From Streptomyces narbonensis (GTDB lineage: Bacteria; Actinomycetota; Actinomycetes; Streptomycetales; Streptomycetaceae), in the NCBI RefSeq assembly GCF_014649015.1, contig NZ_BMSF01000013.1, positions 1 through 64,000 of the forward strand: a DNA stretch of 64,000 bases, written 5' to 3'. The notes below the pieces were generated by a model that ran no database searches, was not told where the DNA came from, and was given only the letters and a program-made list of their open reading frames with translations. The first letter of the stretch is position 1, and the number at the start of each line of letters is the position of its first letter. A program made the position numbers and the translations under genes. This document shows positions 47,830 through 56,608 of the stretch, one piece after another.

Positions 47830-48226
47830 GCGGGCTCCCTCCCGTCGGGTCGGTGTGGACGCCGTGGGCGGCGGCGAACCGGGACAGCGGCGCCGTCCCC
47901 AGCTCGTCCACGGCGGCGCGGGTGGCCGCCAGCGGCGTCGGGCAGGACGCGTAGTGGTCGATCGGCGAGACGTAACCGCCGTCGGCGCAGCGCATCAGAT
48001 GCAGCGGCCGGCCGTCGACGAGCGCGACCGGTGTGCCGCCGGGGCCGGAGAAGCCCCGGATGCGGCGGCCCCCGTACATCTCGTCGAAGGCGAGCGGGTC
48101 GTGCGGTGCCCCGGACGGTGCTCCCGGCGTGGTGCGGGTCGCGATGCGGCCGAGCGCGCCCCCGGTGAAGGCGGTGACCGCCAGTGCGAAGAGGGACCGC
48201 AGTGCGACGCGGCGCGGGACGATCAT
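47813..48226 (-). CDS. melC1: Tyrosinase copper chaperone / cofactor MelC1
   Basis: A 137-residue MelC1 protein that loads copper into tyrosinase and carries it out through the Tat pathway. The N-terminus (MIVPRRVALRSLFALAVTAF) has the twin Arg; FDEMYGGRRIRGF is the typical cofactor core and the caddie-like part contains HLMRCADGGYVSPIDHY. It is the first gene of the mel operon, with melC2 overlapping by 17 bases. Confidence 0.92.
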   Translation of the reverse strand: MIVPRRVALRSLFALAVTAFTGGALGRIATRTTPGAPSGAPHDPLAFDEMYGGRRIRGFSGPGGTPVALVDGRPLHLMRCADGGYVSPIDHYASCPTPLAATRAAVDELGTAPLSRFAAAHGVHTDPTGGSPRGVHA

Positions 48227-48375
48227 GAGTGATCTCCTCGGGTCGGCAATTGCCCTCAGGGCACAACGATGAAAACCCGGGTTCGTTGCGTCGGAAATGC
48301 CAGCGGCGTGAATATCGACCGTTCGGGTGAAATCGGCGCGGGGATAGGGTGGTTAGGCCACTAGCATCCATATTC

Positions 48376-48879
48376 ATGACCACTTCCAATGTCGTTTCCT
48401 CGGCGCGCAGCGCCTCTCCGCTGGGAACTCTCACGGTGATTCCGTGGTCCAGCGAGCCCACCGCGGACGAGGCGGCCACGCCGTTCCTCATGGCGTATTC
48501 GCTCGGCGACGGCCGGGACGGACCGGAGGCCGGTCAGCAGGCGATGCGTACGGCCCTGGAGTCGATGGGCCTCTCGGTCGGCGACCGTCTCTTCGACCTG
48601 GAGAAGGACGCCGGGATCAACGCCACGCTGCTCGTCGAGGGCGGCTCCGCCGTGCTCAACCTGCCCTTCCTGAAGGTGCAGTGCCCCGTGCCCGACGAGT
48701 GGCAGACCGCCGCCCGCGAGCGCGGGCAGGTCTACCTCATCTGCTCCGTGCGCCCCTGGCCCGAGGCCGTCCCCGGGCAGCCCGTCGACGAGGCGCGGCT
48801 GCGCACCTTCGTCTCCGACGAGGAGATGCTCGCGGAGAGCGCCCACGTCCTGATGCCGGTGCGGCGCCTCCAGGGCTGA
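48376..48879 (+). CDS. DUF5949 family protein
   Basis: A 167-residue soluble protein. LGTLTVIPWSSEPTADEAAT and PFLMAYSLGDGRDGPEAGQQ, with a late LMPVRRLQG, fit the Streptomyces DUF5949 family as I recall it. No catalytic motif is visible. ATG 48376 (MTTSNVVSSA) is chosen over the upstream frame. It is the first gene to the right of the surface block and may share a divergent promoter region with mel. Confidence 0.78.
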   Translation: MTTSNVVSSARSASPLGTLTVIPWSSEPTADEAATPFLMAYSLGDGRDGPEAGQQAMRTALESMGLSVGDRLFDLEKDAGINATLLVEGGSAVLNLPFLKVQCPVPDEWQTAARERGQVYLICSVRPWPEAVPGQPVDEARLRTFVSDEEMLAESAHVLMPVRRLQG

Positions 48880-48906
48880 GCCGGAGAACGGAGAGGGGGT
48901 CGCGAC

Positions 48907-49557
48907 ATGGCGACGGTCAACGTGCAGGGCGGGTTGCCCGGGCAGCGGCGGGAGGAGTCCGCGCGGGAGGCCGCGGGGACGGGGTTCGGCGCGGGCAGGG
49001 CCTTCGCCTGGATGCTGATGGTCACCGGGGCGGCGGGCGTGCTGGCCGCCTGGGTGATCACGATCGACAAGTTCAAGCTCCTGGAGGACCCCGGCTTCCA
49101 GCCCGGGTGCAGCCTGAACCCGGTCGTCTCCTGCGGCAACATCATGAAGAGCGAGCAGGCCGCGGTCTTCGGCTTCCCCAACCCGATGCTCGGGCTCGTC
49201 ACGTACGCCGTCGTCGTCGCCGCCGGTGCCGGGCTGCTCTCCGGGGCCCGCTACCGGGGCTGGTTCTGGCTCGGCCTCAACGCCGGGATGCTCTTCGGCG
49301 TCGGCTTCTGCACCTGGCTCATGCACCAGTCGCTGTACGAGATCAACGCGCTCTGCCTGTGGTGCTGTCTGGCCTGGACCGCGACCATCGTCATGTTCTG
49401 GTACGTCACCGCGCACAACGTCCGGGCCGGGCTGCTGCCCGCCCCGGCCGGGGTGCGGACCTTCCTCGGCGAGTTCGCCTTCGCCCTGCCCGTCCTGCAC
49501 ATCGGGATCATCGGGATGCTGATCCTGACCCGGTGGTGGGACTTCTGGACCAGCTGA
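48907..49557 (+). CDS. Vitamin K epoxide reductase (VKOR) family protein
   Basis: A 216-residue membrane protein with four or five helices. The first loop has two conserved cysteines (FQPGCSLNPVVSCGNIMKSE) and the active CxxC appears as LCLWCCLAW, with FCTWLMHQSLYEINA before it. Bacterial VKOR homologues re-oxidise DsbA-like proteins, so it supports disulphide formation in exported proteins; chaplins and rodlins nearby contain such disulphides. It lies 27 bases after the DUF5949 gene and one base before the GH26-like gene, so the three are probably cotranscribed. Confidence 0.92.
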   Translation: MATVNVQGGLPGQRREESAREAAGTGFGAGRAFAWMLMVTGAAGVLAAWVITIDKFKLLEDPGFQPGCSLNPVVSCGNIMKSEQAAVFGFPNPMLGLVTYAVVVAAGAGLLSGARYRGWFWLGLNAGMLFGVGFCTWLMHQSLYEINALCLWCCLAWTATIVMFWYVTAHNVRAGLLPAPAGVRTFLGEFAFALPVLHIGIIGMLILTRWWDFWTS

Positions 49558-49558
49558 C

Positions 49559-50575
49559 GTGAAACTTTTCCTCTCCTGGCCGCGGGCCGCACTCACCGTG
49601 CTGCTCGCGGCCGTTCTCGTGCTCGTGGTGCCCCACGACGGGATCGCTCCCGGCGGGCGGCACACCGGAAGCCGGGCGCCCGTGGCGCCGACGCCGCTGC
49701 CCGGGGTGCCCTCCGGCTTCTTCACCGGCTCCGACGAGGCCGGGGTGCGGCGGATCGCGCAGGTGCAGGCCTGGCTCGGCGGCGAGACGCTCACCGTCGG
49801 GCACACGTACCTCCCGGGCGACCGCTGGTCCAACATCGAGGGGCATCCGGCGCTCTTCGAGCCCTGGGCGCGCTGGAAGGCGGAGCGGCCGGGACGGCTC
49901 TTCGTCCTGAACGTGCCGCTGCTCGACCGCAACGAGGCGGGACTGCCGGACGCGGAGGTGCGCACGGGGCTGCGGCGCGGCGCGGGCGGCGCCTTCGACG
50001 CGCACTTCCGGGTGCTGGGGGAGCGGCTCGTGGAGCACGGGCTCGACGACGCGGTCCTCGTGCTCGGCTGGGAGATGAACGGCACCACGTACAGCCATCG
50101 CTGTGGCCCGGACCCGACGGCCTGGAAGGCGTACTGGCGGCGGGTCGTGGGTGTGCTGCGGGACGTCCCGGGGCAGCGGTTCCGCTTCGACTTCACGCCG
50201 AGCCGGGGGCTCGACGCCGTGGCGTGGCCGCTCTGCTACCCCGGGGACGACGTCGTCGACATCATCGGGATGGACGCCTACGACCAGCCGGCCGGCCTCT
50301 CCTTCGAGGAGCAGGTCACCGAGGAGTACGGGCTGGAACACCACGTGCGGTTCGCGGCGGCGCACGGGAAGCCCGTCTCGTACCCGGAGTGGGGTCTCTT
50401 CCGGAACGGGGACAACCCCGTCTACGTGCGCGGGATGCTCGACTGGTTCGCGGCGCACCGGCCCGTCTACCAGACGGTGACGGACTACTGCCCGCACGGA
50501 GTGTGGGAGTGCGCGGACAATCCGGAGTCGGCGCGGATCGTCAGGGGCGCGCTGGGGGCTCCGGCCCGCCCCTGA
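49559..50575 (+). CDS. Secreted GH26-like glycoside hydrolase without repeat tail
   Basis: A 338-residue paralogue of the enzyme at 29918. Signal or anchor helix at residues about 10-27 (AALTVLLAAVLVLVVPHDG). The catalytic part aligns closely: GHTYLPGDRWSNIEGHPALF, WEMNGTTYSHRC with E172, RFRFDFTPSRG, DDVVDIIGMDAYDQPAG and SYPEWGLFRNGDN with E277. The final YCPHGVWECADN is shared with the paralogue, but the long repeat tail is absent. GTG 49559 follows the VKOR stop by one base. Substrate unknown. Confidence 0.88.
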   Translation: MKLFLSWPRAALTVLLAAVLVLVVPHDGIAPGGRHTGSRAPVAPTPLPGVPSGFFTGSDEAGVRRIAQVQAWLGGETLTVGHTYLPGDRWSNIEGHPALFEPWARWKAERPGRLFVLNVPLLDRNEAGLPDAEVRTGLRRGAGGAFDAHFRVLGERLVEHGLDDAVLVLGWEMNGTTYSHRCGPDPTAWKAYWRRVVGVLRDVPGQRFRFDFTPSRGLDAVAWPLCYPGDDVVDIIGMDAYDQPAGLSFEEQVTEEYGLEHHVRFAAAHGKPVSYPEWGLFRNGDNPVYVRGMLDWFAAHRPVYQTVTDYCPHGVWECADNPESARIVRGALGAPARP

Positions 50576-50594
50576 CGGAGGTCGCGGTCGCGGG

Positions 50595-51299
50595 TCAGGA
50601 GTGCTGGTAGGCGACCAGCGAGATGCCGACGTAGTGGACGATGAAGGCCGCGAGGGTCAGCGAGTGGAAGACCTCGTGGAAGCCGAACCAGCGCGGGGAC
50701 GGGTTCGGGCGCTTCATGCCGTAGATGACCCCGCCCGCGCTGTAGAGCAGACCGCCGACGATGACGAGGACGAGGACGGCGATGCCGCCCGCGCGCATGA
50801 AGTCCGGCAGGAAGAAGACGGCGGCCCAGCCCATCGCGATGTAGCAGGGCGTGTACAGCCAGCGCGGGGCGCCGACCCAGAAGACCCGGAAGGCGATCCC
50901 GGCGAGGGCAGCGGCCCAGACCGCCCACATGAGCGGCTTCGCCGTGGAGTCGGGGAGCAGGAGCAGGGTGAGCGGGGTGTAGGTGCCCGCGATGATCAGG
51001 AAGATGTTGGCGTGGTCGAGGCGGCGCAGGATGGCCTCGCCGCGCGGTCCCCAGTTCCCCCGGTGGTAGAGCGCGCTGATGCCGAAGAGCAGGCAGGCCG
51101 TGAGGACGTAGATCCCGCAGGCGACCCGGGCGCGGGGCGAGTCGGAGAGGGCGACGAGGACGAGGCCCGCGACGATCACGGCGGGGAACATCCCGGCGTG
51201 CAGCCAGCCTCTGAGCCGAGGCTTCGGCGGGAGCGACAGAGGGTTCTCGACCGACCCCGGGACTTCGGTCGGGGTCACTTCCGGCATGGCTGCAGTCAT
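50595..51299 (-). CDS. Hemolysin III / PAQR family membrane protein
   Basis: A 234-residue seven-helix protein. ALYHRGNW, LRRLDHANIFLIIAGTYTPL and the final WFGFHEVFHSLTLAAFIVHY carry the conserved His, Asp and Ser of the CREST/PAQR superfamily. Bacterial members are annotated as hemolysin III, but their function is uncertain (possibly lipid hydrolase or membrane homeostasis). It is convergent with the GH26-like gene, without a clear terminator. Confidence 0.92.
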   Translation of the reverse strand: MTAAMPEVTPTEVPGSVENPLSLPPKPRLRGWLHAGMFPAVIVAGLVLVALSDSPRARVACGIYVLTACLLFGISALYHRGNWGPRGEAILRRLDHANIFLIIAGTYTPLTLLLLPDSTAKPLMWAVWAAALAGIAFRVFWVGAPRWLYTPCYIAMGWAAVFFLPDFMRAGGIAVLVLVIVGGLLYSAGGVIYGMKRPNPSPRWFGFHEVFHSLTLAAFIVHYVGISLVAYQHS

Positions 51300-51496
51300 G
51301 AGACCGCATCGTACCTACGCGCCCGTAGGTCCCGGATACGAGTGGCGATGCTCACGTGTGCGGCCCTCTGGACATATGGGCGCTAACATCGGATGATCAA
51401 ATGAGTGCGGTCGGCACCGGATGAGCAGCTACGAAGCATCCGGGTCGCGGCCCCCACGGGGCATACACCAAAAAAACCCCTCAACAAGGAGCAATC

Positions 51497-53320
51497 GTGG
51501 CGCGCGACAACGCGGCTCCCACCACCGTCCCGACCCAGCACCAGGAGCTCGTCTCCTGGGTGAACGACATCGCCGAGATCACCCAGCCGGACAACATCGT
51601 CTGGTGCGACGGATCCGAGGCGGAGTACGAGCGTCTGTGCGAGGAGCTCGTCGCCAAGGGGACCTTCACGAAGCTCGACCCGGTCAAGCGTCCGAACTCG
51701 TACTACGCCGCTTCCGACCCCTCCGACGTCGCGCGCGTCGAGGACCGTACGTACATCTGCTCCGAGAAGGAGGAGGACGCGGGCCCGACCAACCACTGGA
51801 AGGCCCCGGCCGAGATGAAGGAGCTCTTCGCGGGCTCCGAAGGCATCTTCCGCGGCTCGATGCGCGGCCGCACCATGTACGTCGTGCCCTTCTGCATGGG
51901 CCCCGTCGGATCCCCGCTCTCCGCCATCGGCGTCGAGATCACGGACTCCGCGTATGTCGCCGTCTCCATGCGCACCATGACCCGCATGGGACAGCCCGTC
52001 CTCGACGAGCTCGGCACCGACGGCTTCTTCGTCAAGGCCGTGCACACGCTGGGTGCGCCGCTCGCCGAGGGCGAGGCCGACGTGCCGTGGCCCTGCAACA
52101 CCACCAAGTACATCTCGCACTTCCCCGAGACCCGCGAGATCTGGTCGTACGGCTCGGGCTACGGCGGCAACGCCCTGCTCGGCAAGAAGTGCTACGCGCT
52201 CCGCATCGCCTCCGTCATGGCGCGTGACGAGGGCTGGCTCGCCGAGCACATGCTGATCCTCAAGCTCACCCCGCCGCAGGGCGAGTCCAAGTACGTCGCC
52301 GCGGCCTTCCCGTCCGCCTGCGGCAAGACCAACCTCGCGATGCTGGAGCCCACGATCTCCGGCTGGACGGTCGAGACCATCGGCGATGACATCGCCTGGA
52401 TGCGCTTCGGCGAGGACGGCCGCCTCTACGCGATCAACCCCGAGGCCGGCTTCTTCGGCGTCGCGCCCGGCACCGGTGAGCACACCAACGCCAACGCCAT
52501 GAAGACCATGTGGGGCAACTCCGTCTTCACGAACGTCGCCCTCACGGACGACGGCGACGTGTGGTGGGAGGGCATGACCGAGACGGCCCCCGCGCACCTC
52601 ACGGACTGGAAGGGCAACGACTGGACGCCCGCGTCCGAGACGCCGGCCGCCCACCCGAACGCCCGCTTCACCGTCCCGGCCGGGCAGTGCCCGATCATCG
52701 CGCCGGAGTGGGAGGACCCGAAGGGCGTGCCGATCTCGGCGATCCTCTTCGGTGGCCGCCGCGCCTCCGCCGTCCCGCTGGTCACCGAGTCCTTCGACTG
52801 GAACCACGGCGTCTTCCTCGGCGCGAACGTCGCCTCCGAGAAGACCGCCGCCGCCGAGGGCAAGGTCGGCGAGCTGCGCCGCGACCCCTTCGCCATGCTG
52901 CCGTTCTGCGGCTACAACATGGGCGACTACATGGCCCACTGGGTCAAGGTGGGCGCCGAGGCCGACGCCGCGAAGCTGCCGAAGATCTACTACGTGAACT
53001 GGTTCCGCAAGAACGACGCGGGCAAGTTCGTCTGGCCCGGCTTCGGCGAGAACAGCCGCGTCCTCAAGTGGATCGTGGAGCGCCTGGAGGGCAAGGCCGA
53101 GGGCGTCGAGACCCCGATCGGCATCCTGCCGACCCCGGAGTCCCTCGACACCGAGGGCCTCGACCTGCCGGCCGAGGACCTGGAGTTCCTCCTCAAGGTC
53201 GACCGTGACGTGTGGCGCGAAGAGGCCGCCCTCGTCCCGGACCACCTGAACACCTTCGGCGACCACACGCCGAAGGAGCTGTGGGACCAGTACAACGCGC
53301 TCGTGGAGCGCCTGGGCTAG
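51497..53320 (+). CDS. pckG: Phosphoenolpyruvate carboxykinase (GTP)
   Basis: A 607-residue GTP-type PEPCK that converts oxaloacetate and GTP to PEP in gluconeogenesis. FPSACGKTNLAML is the kinase-1 P-loop; WMRFGEDGRLYAINPEAGFF and FGGRRASAVPLVTESFDW are other signatures, with the PEPCK metal-binding and N-terminal substrate residues in place. GTG 51497 is preceded by AAGGAG at 6 bases. Full length, no defect. It ends in a strong terminator. Confidence 0.97.
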   Translation: MARDNAAPTTVPTQHQELVSWVNDIAEITQPDNIVWCDGSEAEYERLCEELVAKGTFTKLDPVKRPNSYYAASDPSDVARVEDRTYICSEKEEDAGPTNHWKAPAEMKELFAGSEGIFRGSMRGRTMYVVPFCMGPVGSPLSAIGVEITDSAYVAVSMRTMTRMGQPVLDELGTDGFFVKAVHTLGAPLAEGEADVPWPCNTTKYISHFPETREIWSYGSGYGGNALLGKKCYALRIASVMARDEGWLAEHMLILKLTPPQGESKYVAAAFPSACGKTNLAMLEPTISGWTVETIGDDIAWMRFGEDGRLYAINPEAGFFGVAPGTGEHTNANAMKTMWGNSVFTNVALTDDGDVWWEGMTETAPAHLTDWKGNDWTPASETPAAHPNARFTVPAGQCPIIAPEWEDPKGVPISAILFGGRRASAVPLVTESFDWNHGVFLGANVASEKTAAAEGKVGELRRDPFAMLPFCGYNMGDYMAHWVKVGAEADAAKLPKIYYVNWFRKNDAGKFVWPGFGENSRVLKWIVERLEGKAEGVETPIGILPTPESLDTEGLDLPAEDLEFLLKVDRDVWREEAALVPDHLNTFGDHTPKELWDQYNALVERLG

Positions 53321-53400
53321 TCCCCCTTCCCAGACTCGTGGTGGGTTGCCCCGAAACACCGCCCTGACCAGTGGGGTCACGACGGCCCATCACGACGCAT

Positions 53401-53436
53401 CCGGCCCCCGGAGCCCCCTCAGGCTCCGGGGGCCGG
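53401..53436. terminator. Shared terminator of pckG and the convergent gene
   Basis: CCGGCCCCCGGAGCC and its complement form a 15-bp stem with a 6-base loop between convergent genes. Confidence 0.88.
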
Positions 53437-53446
53437 CGCACGTCCG

Positions 53447-54397
53447 CTACAGGATCGGCTGGCCGGCCTCGACGGTGGCGATCGCCTTGCGGCAGGCGTC
53501 ACGGAAGGCCTCGAAGCGACCGCCCGACTTGTACCAGGACTCCGCCCGGCCGCCGCGGGAGTCCGGGTCGCCGAAGAGGCTCTTGCGCAGCTCCGTGGTC
53601 AGCTCCAGCTGGGCGCCCATGGAGAGCATCGTGAGGTTGCACGGGTTCTTGGTGTGGCTGCCGTTGAACTCGCCGAGCGTGGCGGAGTACTTGGGGTCGT
53701 AGGCGTCGACCGCCTGGAAGCCCGCCTTCCTGATCTCGGTCACCAGGGCCGTACGGAAGGTGGGGTTGAGCCCGCCGACGACGGCTACGGCGCGGTTTCC
53801 GGTCGCCGGGTACTCGGCTGTGGGCAGTTTGATCTGGTCGAAGGTGCAGCCGTGCAGCGACAGCACGTTGAGGTGGCTCCGTGCGGTCGCCAGGGCGACG
53901 TGGTCGTCGCAGTTCTTCGAGGTGACGTGCAGGGCGCGGTTGCCCTCGGAGAGCAGGCCCTCGAACATGAAGTAGTCGTGCACGGTCGGCAGGATCGGCT
54001 CGCCCGAGGGGTCGCCCTTCTCGTCGCCCGGGGCGCTGCCCGGGCTGTAGCCGGCGATGCCCAGGCACAGCTCGCTCGTGCCTATCTCGATGCCGCCGCC
54101 GTGCAGCGCGAGGATCGCGGTGCGCGGGAAGTCGTACTTCTGGCTCATCTTGAGGTCGAACTGCTGGTGGCGGCGGTAACGGCGGCTGTACGAGGTGCCC
54201 TCGACCAGGTGCGGCTGCTGGTAGAGGTCGGTGTTCGAGAGGTACTCGGCCGGGTCCGGAAGCGTGGTGTCGGAGGGCAGGGCGGCGGCCGGGGCGGCGG
54301 CGGCGAGCTGGCCGATGACCGGGGCTCCCGCCGTGGCTGCCGCGGCCAGCGCCGTGAGGACGGTGCGGCGGGAGGCGGACTGTTCGAATGGAGACAT
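53447..54397 (-). CDS. Secreted poly-gamma-glutamate hydrolase-like protein (DUF867/YjqB family)
   Basis: A 316-residue protein with a twin-arginine-type signal (SASRRTVLTALAAAATAG). The mature domain has TAILALHGGGIEIGTSELCL (first His/Glu cluster), LHVTSKNCDDHVALATARSH and VAVVGGLN, typical of YjqB/DUF867 zinc-peptidase-like proteins related to phage poly-gamma-glutamate hydrolase PghP. It would cut gamma-glutamyl bonds outside the cell. Bacillus and phage relatives degrade poly-gamma-glutamate; the target here is unknown. ATG 54397 has no strong ribosome binding site. Confidence 0.82.
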   Translation of the reverse strand: MSPFEQSASRRTVLTALAAAATAGAPVIGQLAAAAPAAALPSDTTLPDPAEYLSNTDLYQQPHLVEGTSYSRRYRRHQQFDLKMSQKYDFPRTAILALHGGGIEIGTSELCLGIAGYSPGSAPGDEKGDPSGEPILPTVHDYFMFEGLLSEGNRALHVTSKNCDDHVALATARSHLNVLSLHGCTFDQIKLPTAEYPATGNRAVAVVGGLNPTFRTALVTEIRKAGFQAVDAYDPKYSATLGEFNGSHTKNPCNLTMLSMGAQLELTTELRKSLFGDPDSRGGRAESWYKSGGRFEAFRDACRKAIATVEAGQPIL

Positions 54398-54414
54398 GTG
54401 CGGACCGTAGCCGA

Positions 54415-55017
54415 TCAGTTGCCGCGCCCCTCCACGTACTCCGTGTGGATGTGCTGACGGATCGCCTCCGCTTCCTGGAGGGCGGTGGCGATCGCGGTCG
54501 CCTCCTCGTGGAGCGCGGTCAGCTGCCGTTCGAGGTGGCTCTCCGGCGCCTCGGCGCCCGAGGTGAACCGCGACCACCACCGCGTCCGTACGAAGGTGTC
54601 GACGGCCTCCGGGATGTCCAGCCGGACCGCCCGGGCCAGGACGTGGAGGTGCTCCGGGTCGCTCACCCAGCCCGGTGCGAGCAGGGCCTCGACGAGGGTG
54701 TCGAGAGCCGTGAGCCGCTCGCGAGTCGCCGACGGCAGCTCCACCTCGGCCAGATACCCGCGCAGTGTGGTGAAGTCGGCTCGCAGCGCGTCCAGTTGCT
54801 CGTCGGCGCTCGGGAAGTGCGGGGTGTCCGGGCGCTCGGGCGGGGCGATCAGCGCCCCCGCCGCGTACAGGCCCGCGACCACCAGCGGCCACAGCGCGCC
54901 CGCGGCGCCGGTGAGGGTGATCCCGAGGCCGACCAGGCCGGCGGCGCAGCCCGTGAGGTTCCTGCGGGACTCGGCGTACCGCAGGAGGCGGCTCACGAGA
55001 CGGTCACTGGTAGCCAC
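54415..55017 (-). CDS. Two-helix membrane protein, last gene of the TelA-VWA operon
   Basis: A 200-residue protein with two close membrane helices near the start (AAGLVGLGITLTGAAGALW and PLVVAGLYAAGALI), then a cytoplasmic helical region (ADEQLDALRADFTTLRGYL, SHLERQLTALHEEATAIATA) with coiled-coil character. GTG 55017 overlaps the VWA gene by 14 bases. I recognise no family. Its coupling suggests it works with TelA, perhaps as the membrane anchor. Confidence 0.75.
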   Translation of the reverse strand: MATSDRLVSRLLRYAESRRNLTGCAAGLVGLGITLTGAAGALWPLVVAGLYAAGALIAPPERPDTPHFPSADEQLDALRADFTTLRGYLAEVELPSATRERLTALDTLVEALLAPGWVSDPEHLHVLARAVRLDIPEAVDTFVRTRWWSRFTSGAEAPESHLERQLTALHEEATAIATALQEAEAIRQHIHTEYVEGRGN

Positions 55018-56608
55018 GGATCTCCTCGAAGGCGCCGTCGAGCGAGCCCTGGTTGGCGTCGAAGAGCCTGCCGCCGGTCAGGGCCGCGAGGTGGTCGAGC
55101 TCGCCGCGGTCGGAGTCCCCGAAGAGGATCGGGAAGACCGGGGTGCGCCGCTGCTCGGCGGGGAGGGAGCGGTAGAAGGAGTCGAAGGCCGAGGCCGGGT
55201 CGCCGTCGGTGTTCTCGCCGTCCGTCATCAGGACGACGGAGGTGAAGGTGTCCCCGGGGGCCTTCCCCAGGAAGCGGTACGCCTCCTGGAGGCTGGAGTA
55301 GATCGCGGTGCCGCCGGAGGCCGTGAGGCCGGTGGCGTCGGACCTGATGGCGTCGAGCGCGGTCCGCGGCGAGGCCGGGTCGACCGTGTGCGTACGGACC
55401 TCGCCCTGCTTCACCGCGGAGCCGAAGGGCATCAGGGTGACCTCCTCCCGGTTCCGGAAGTCGCCGGTGAGCTCGGCCAGCGCCGCCTTCAGGCGTTCGA
55501 GGCGCTCGCCGGCCATGGAGCCGGACGTGTCGAGCACGTAGACCGTGCGGGAGGGCCTGCGCAGGGTGTTGTCGTAGGAGTCGAGCAGGTCGTCGGCGAC
55601 GGCCCGGCTGCCGGGGAAGGGCAGTTCGCGCCGCTTGTCCTCGGCGAGCGCGGGGGCCGGCGGGACGCCGAGGACGACCGGGCGGCGCAGAGTCGTCTCC
55701 GTGATCCGCCGCTGGGCCTCCGGGGTGCGCAGATGGGCGGTGAGCCGGCCGGCCGCCTCCTTCGCCTCGGCGCGGGCGGAGGTGAGCAGGGTCAGCGGGT
55801 AGTCGGCGGTCACGACGCCGTCCGACGGCCGGATCACGGTGAGCTTCCCGGGCGCCGACAGCAGCACGGACTCGTAGTTGACGAGTGCGTCGACGTCGGC
55901 ACGGCGGCCGTAGGCGGTCGCGAGCCAGCCGGAGGAGCCGGACGTCAGCTTCTGGCCGGCGAAGAACTCCTTCAGCCGGGGGGTGGCCCGGGCGACGTCC
56001 TGCCCGGTCAGCGCGGACTGCGCGCCCGAGAGCCCCGAGGCGACGGAGACCAGGGCGGAGAAACCGGAGTTGGACCGCTTCGGGTCCGTCATGCCGTACG
56101 TCAGCTTCTTCTCGGCGACCGCCCTGTGGAGCTGCGACCAGGTGACCTTCGCCGGGTCCCAGCCGAGCCGGGCGAGTGCGGCGGGGCGCACGCCGACGGC
56201 CACCGGCGAGGTCATGACCGGGGTCTCGCCGGTGATCCGGCCGGCGGTGTCCGGGCGGAGCCTGAGGTAGTCGTTGGAGGACAGCCAGATCGCGTCGTAC
56301 GCCTTCTCCGCCTCGCCGGAGGCGATCTGCTCGACGGCGTCGAGGGTGCCGGCGTAGGTGGGCCGGACGGTGACCCCGGTGGCCTTGCGGGCCTCCTCCA
56401 GGACGGGGGCCATGTCGGCCAGCTCGGAGGAGGCGAGGACCCGGAGCGTGCCGGGGGCGTAGCTCGTGCCGTACCGGTCGGGCGTCGGGCCACCCTGGCC
56501 GCCGACGGTGCTGTTGTCGATCGTGGAGCAGGAGCTGCCCGTGGCCGTGACGAGCAGGGCGAGGGCGAGGGCGGCGAGCGCCCGGGGGAGGGAGGCGGTC
56601 TTCCTCAT
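55004..56608 (-). CDS. Exported substrate-binding protein fused to a VWA domain
   Basis: A 534-residue exported protein. The N-terminus (ALALALLVTATGSSCSTIDN) is a signal peptide with a possible but imperfect lipobox around GSSC. Residues about 50-330 are a type-II periplasmic binding domain (LRVLASSELADMAPVLEEAR, then AIWLSSNDYLRL). Residues about 340-525 form a von Willebrand A domain with the MIDAS motif DTSGSMAG and TASGGTAIYSSL and LMTDGENTDGD for the other metal residues. The ATG overlaps the TelA stop (ATGA). The fusion suggests metal-dependent protein contact outside the cell. Ligand unknown. Confidence 0.88.
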   Translation of the reverse strand: MRKTASLPRALAALALALLVTATGSSCSTIDNSTVGGQGGPTPDRYGTSYAPGTLRVLASSELADMAPVLEEARKATGVTVRPTYAGTLDAVEQIASGEAEKAYDAIWLSSNDYLRLRPDTAGRITGETPVMTSPVAVGVRPAALARLGWDPAKVTWSQLHRAVAEKKLTYGMTDPKRSNSGFSALVSVASGLSGAQSALTGQDVARATPRLKEFFAGQKLTSGSSGWLATAYGRRADVDALVNYESVLLSAPGKLTVIRPSDGVVTADYPLTLLTSARAEAKEAAGRLTAHLRTPEAQRRITETTLRRPVVLGVPPAPALAEDKRRELPFPGSRAVADDLLDSYDNTLRRPSRTVYVLDTSGSMAGERLERLKAALAELTGDFRNREEVTLMPFGSAVKQGEVRTHTVDPASPRTALDAIRSDATGLTASGGTAIYSSLQEAYRFLGKAPGDTFTSVVLMTDGENTDGDPASAFDSFYRSLPAEQRRTPVFPILFGDSDRGELDHLAALTGGRLFDANQGSLDGAFEEIRGYQ

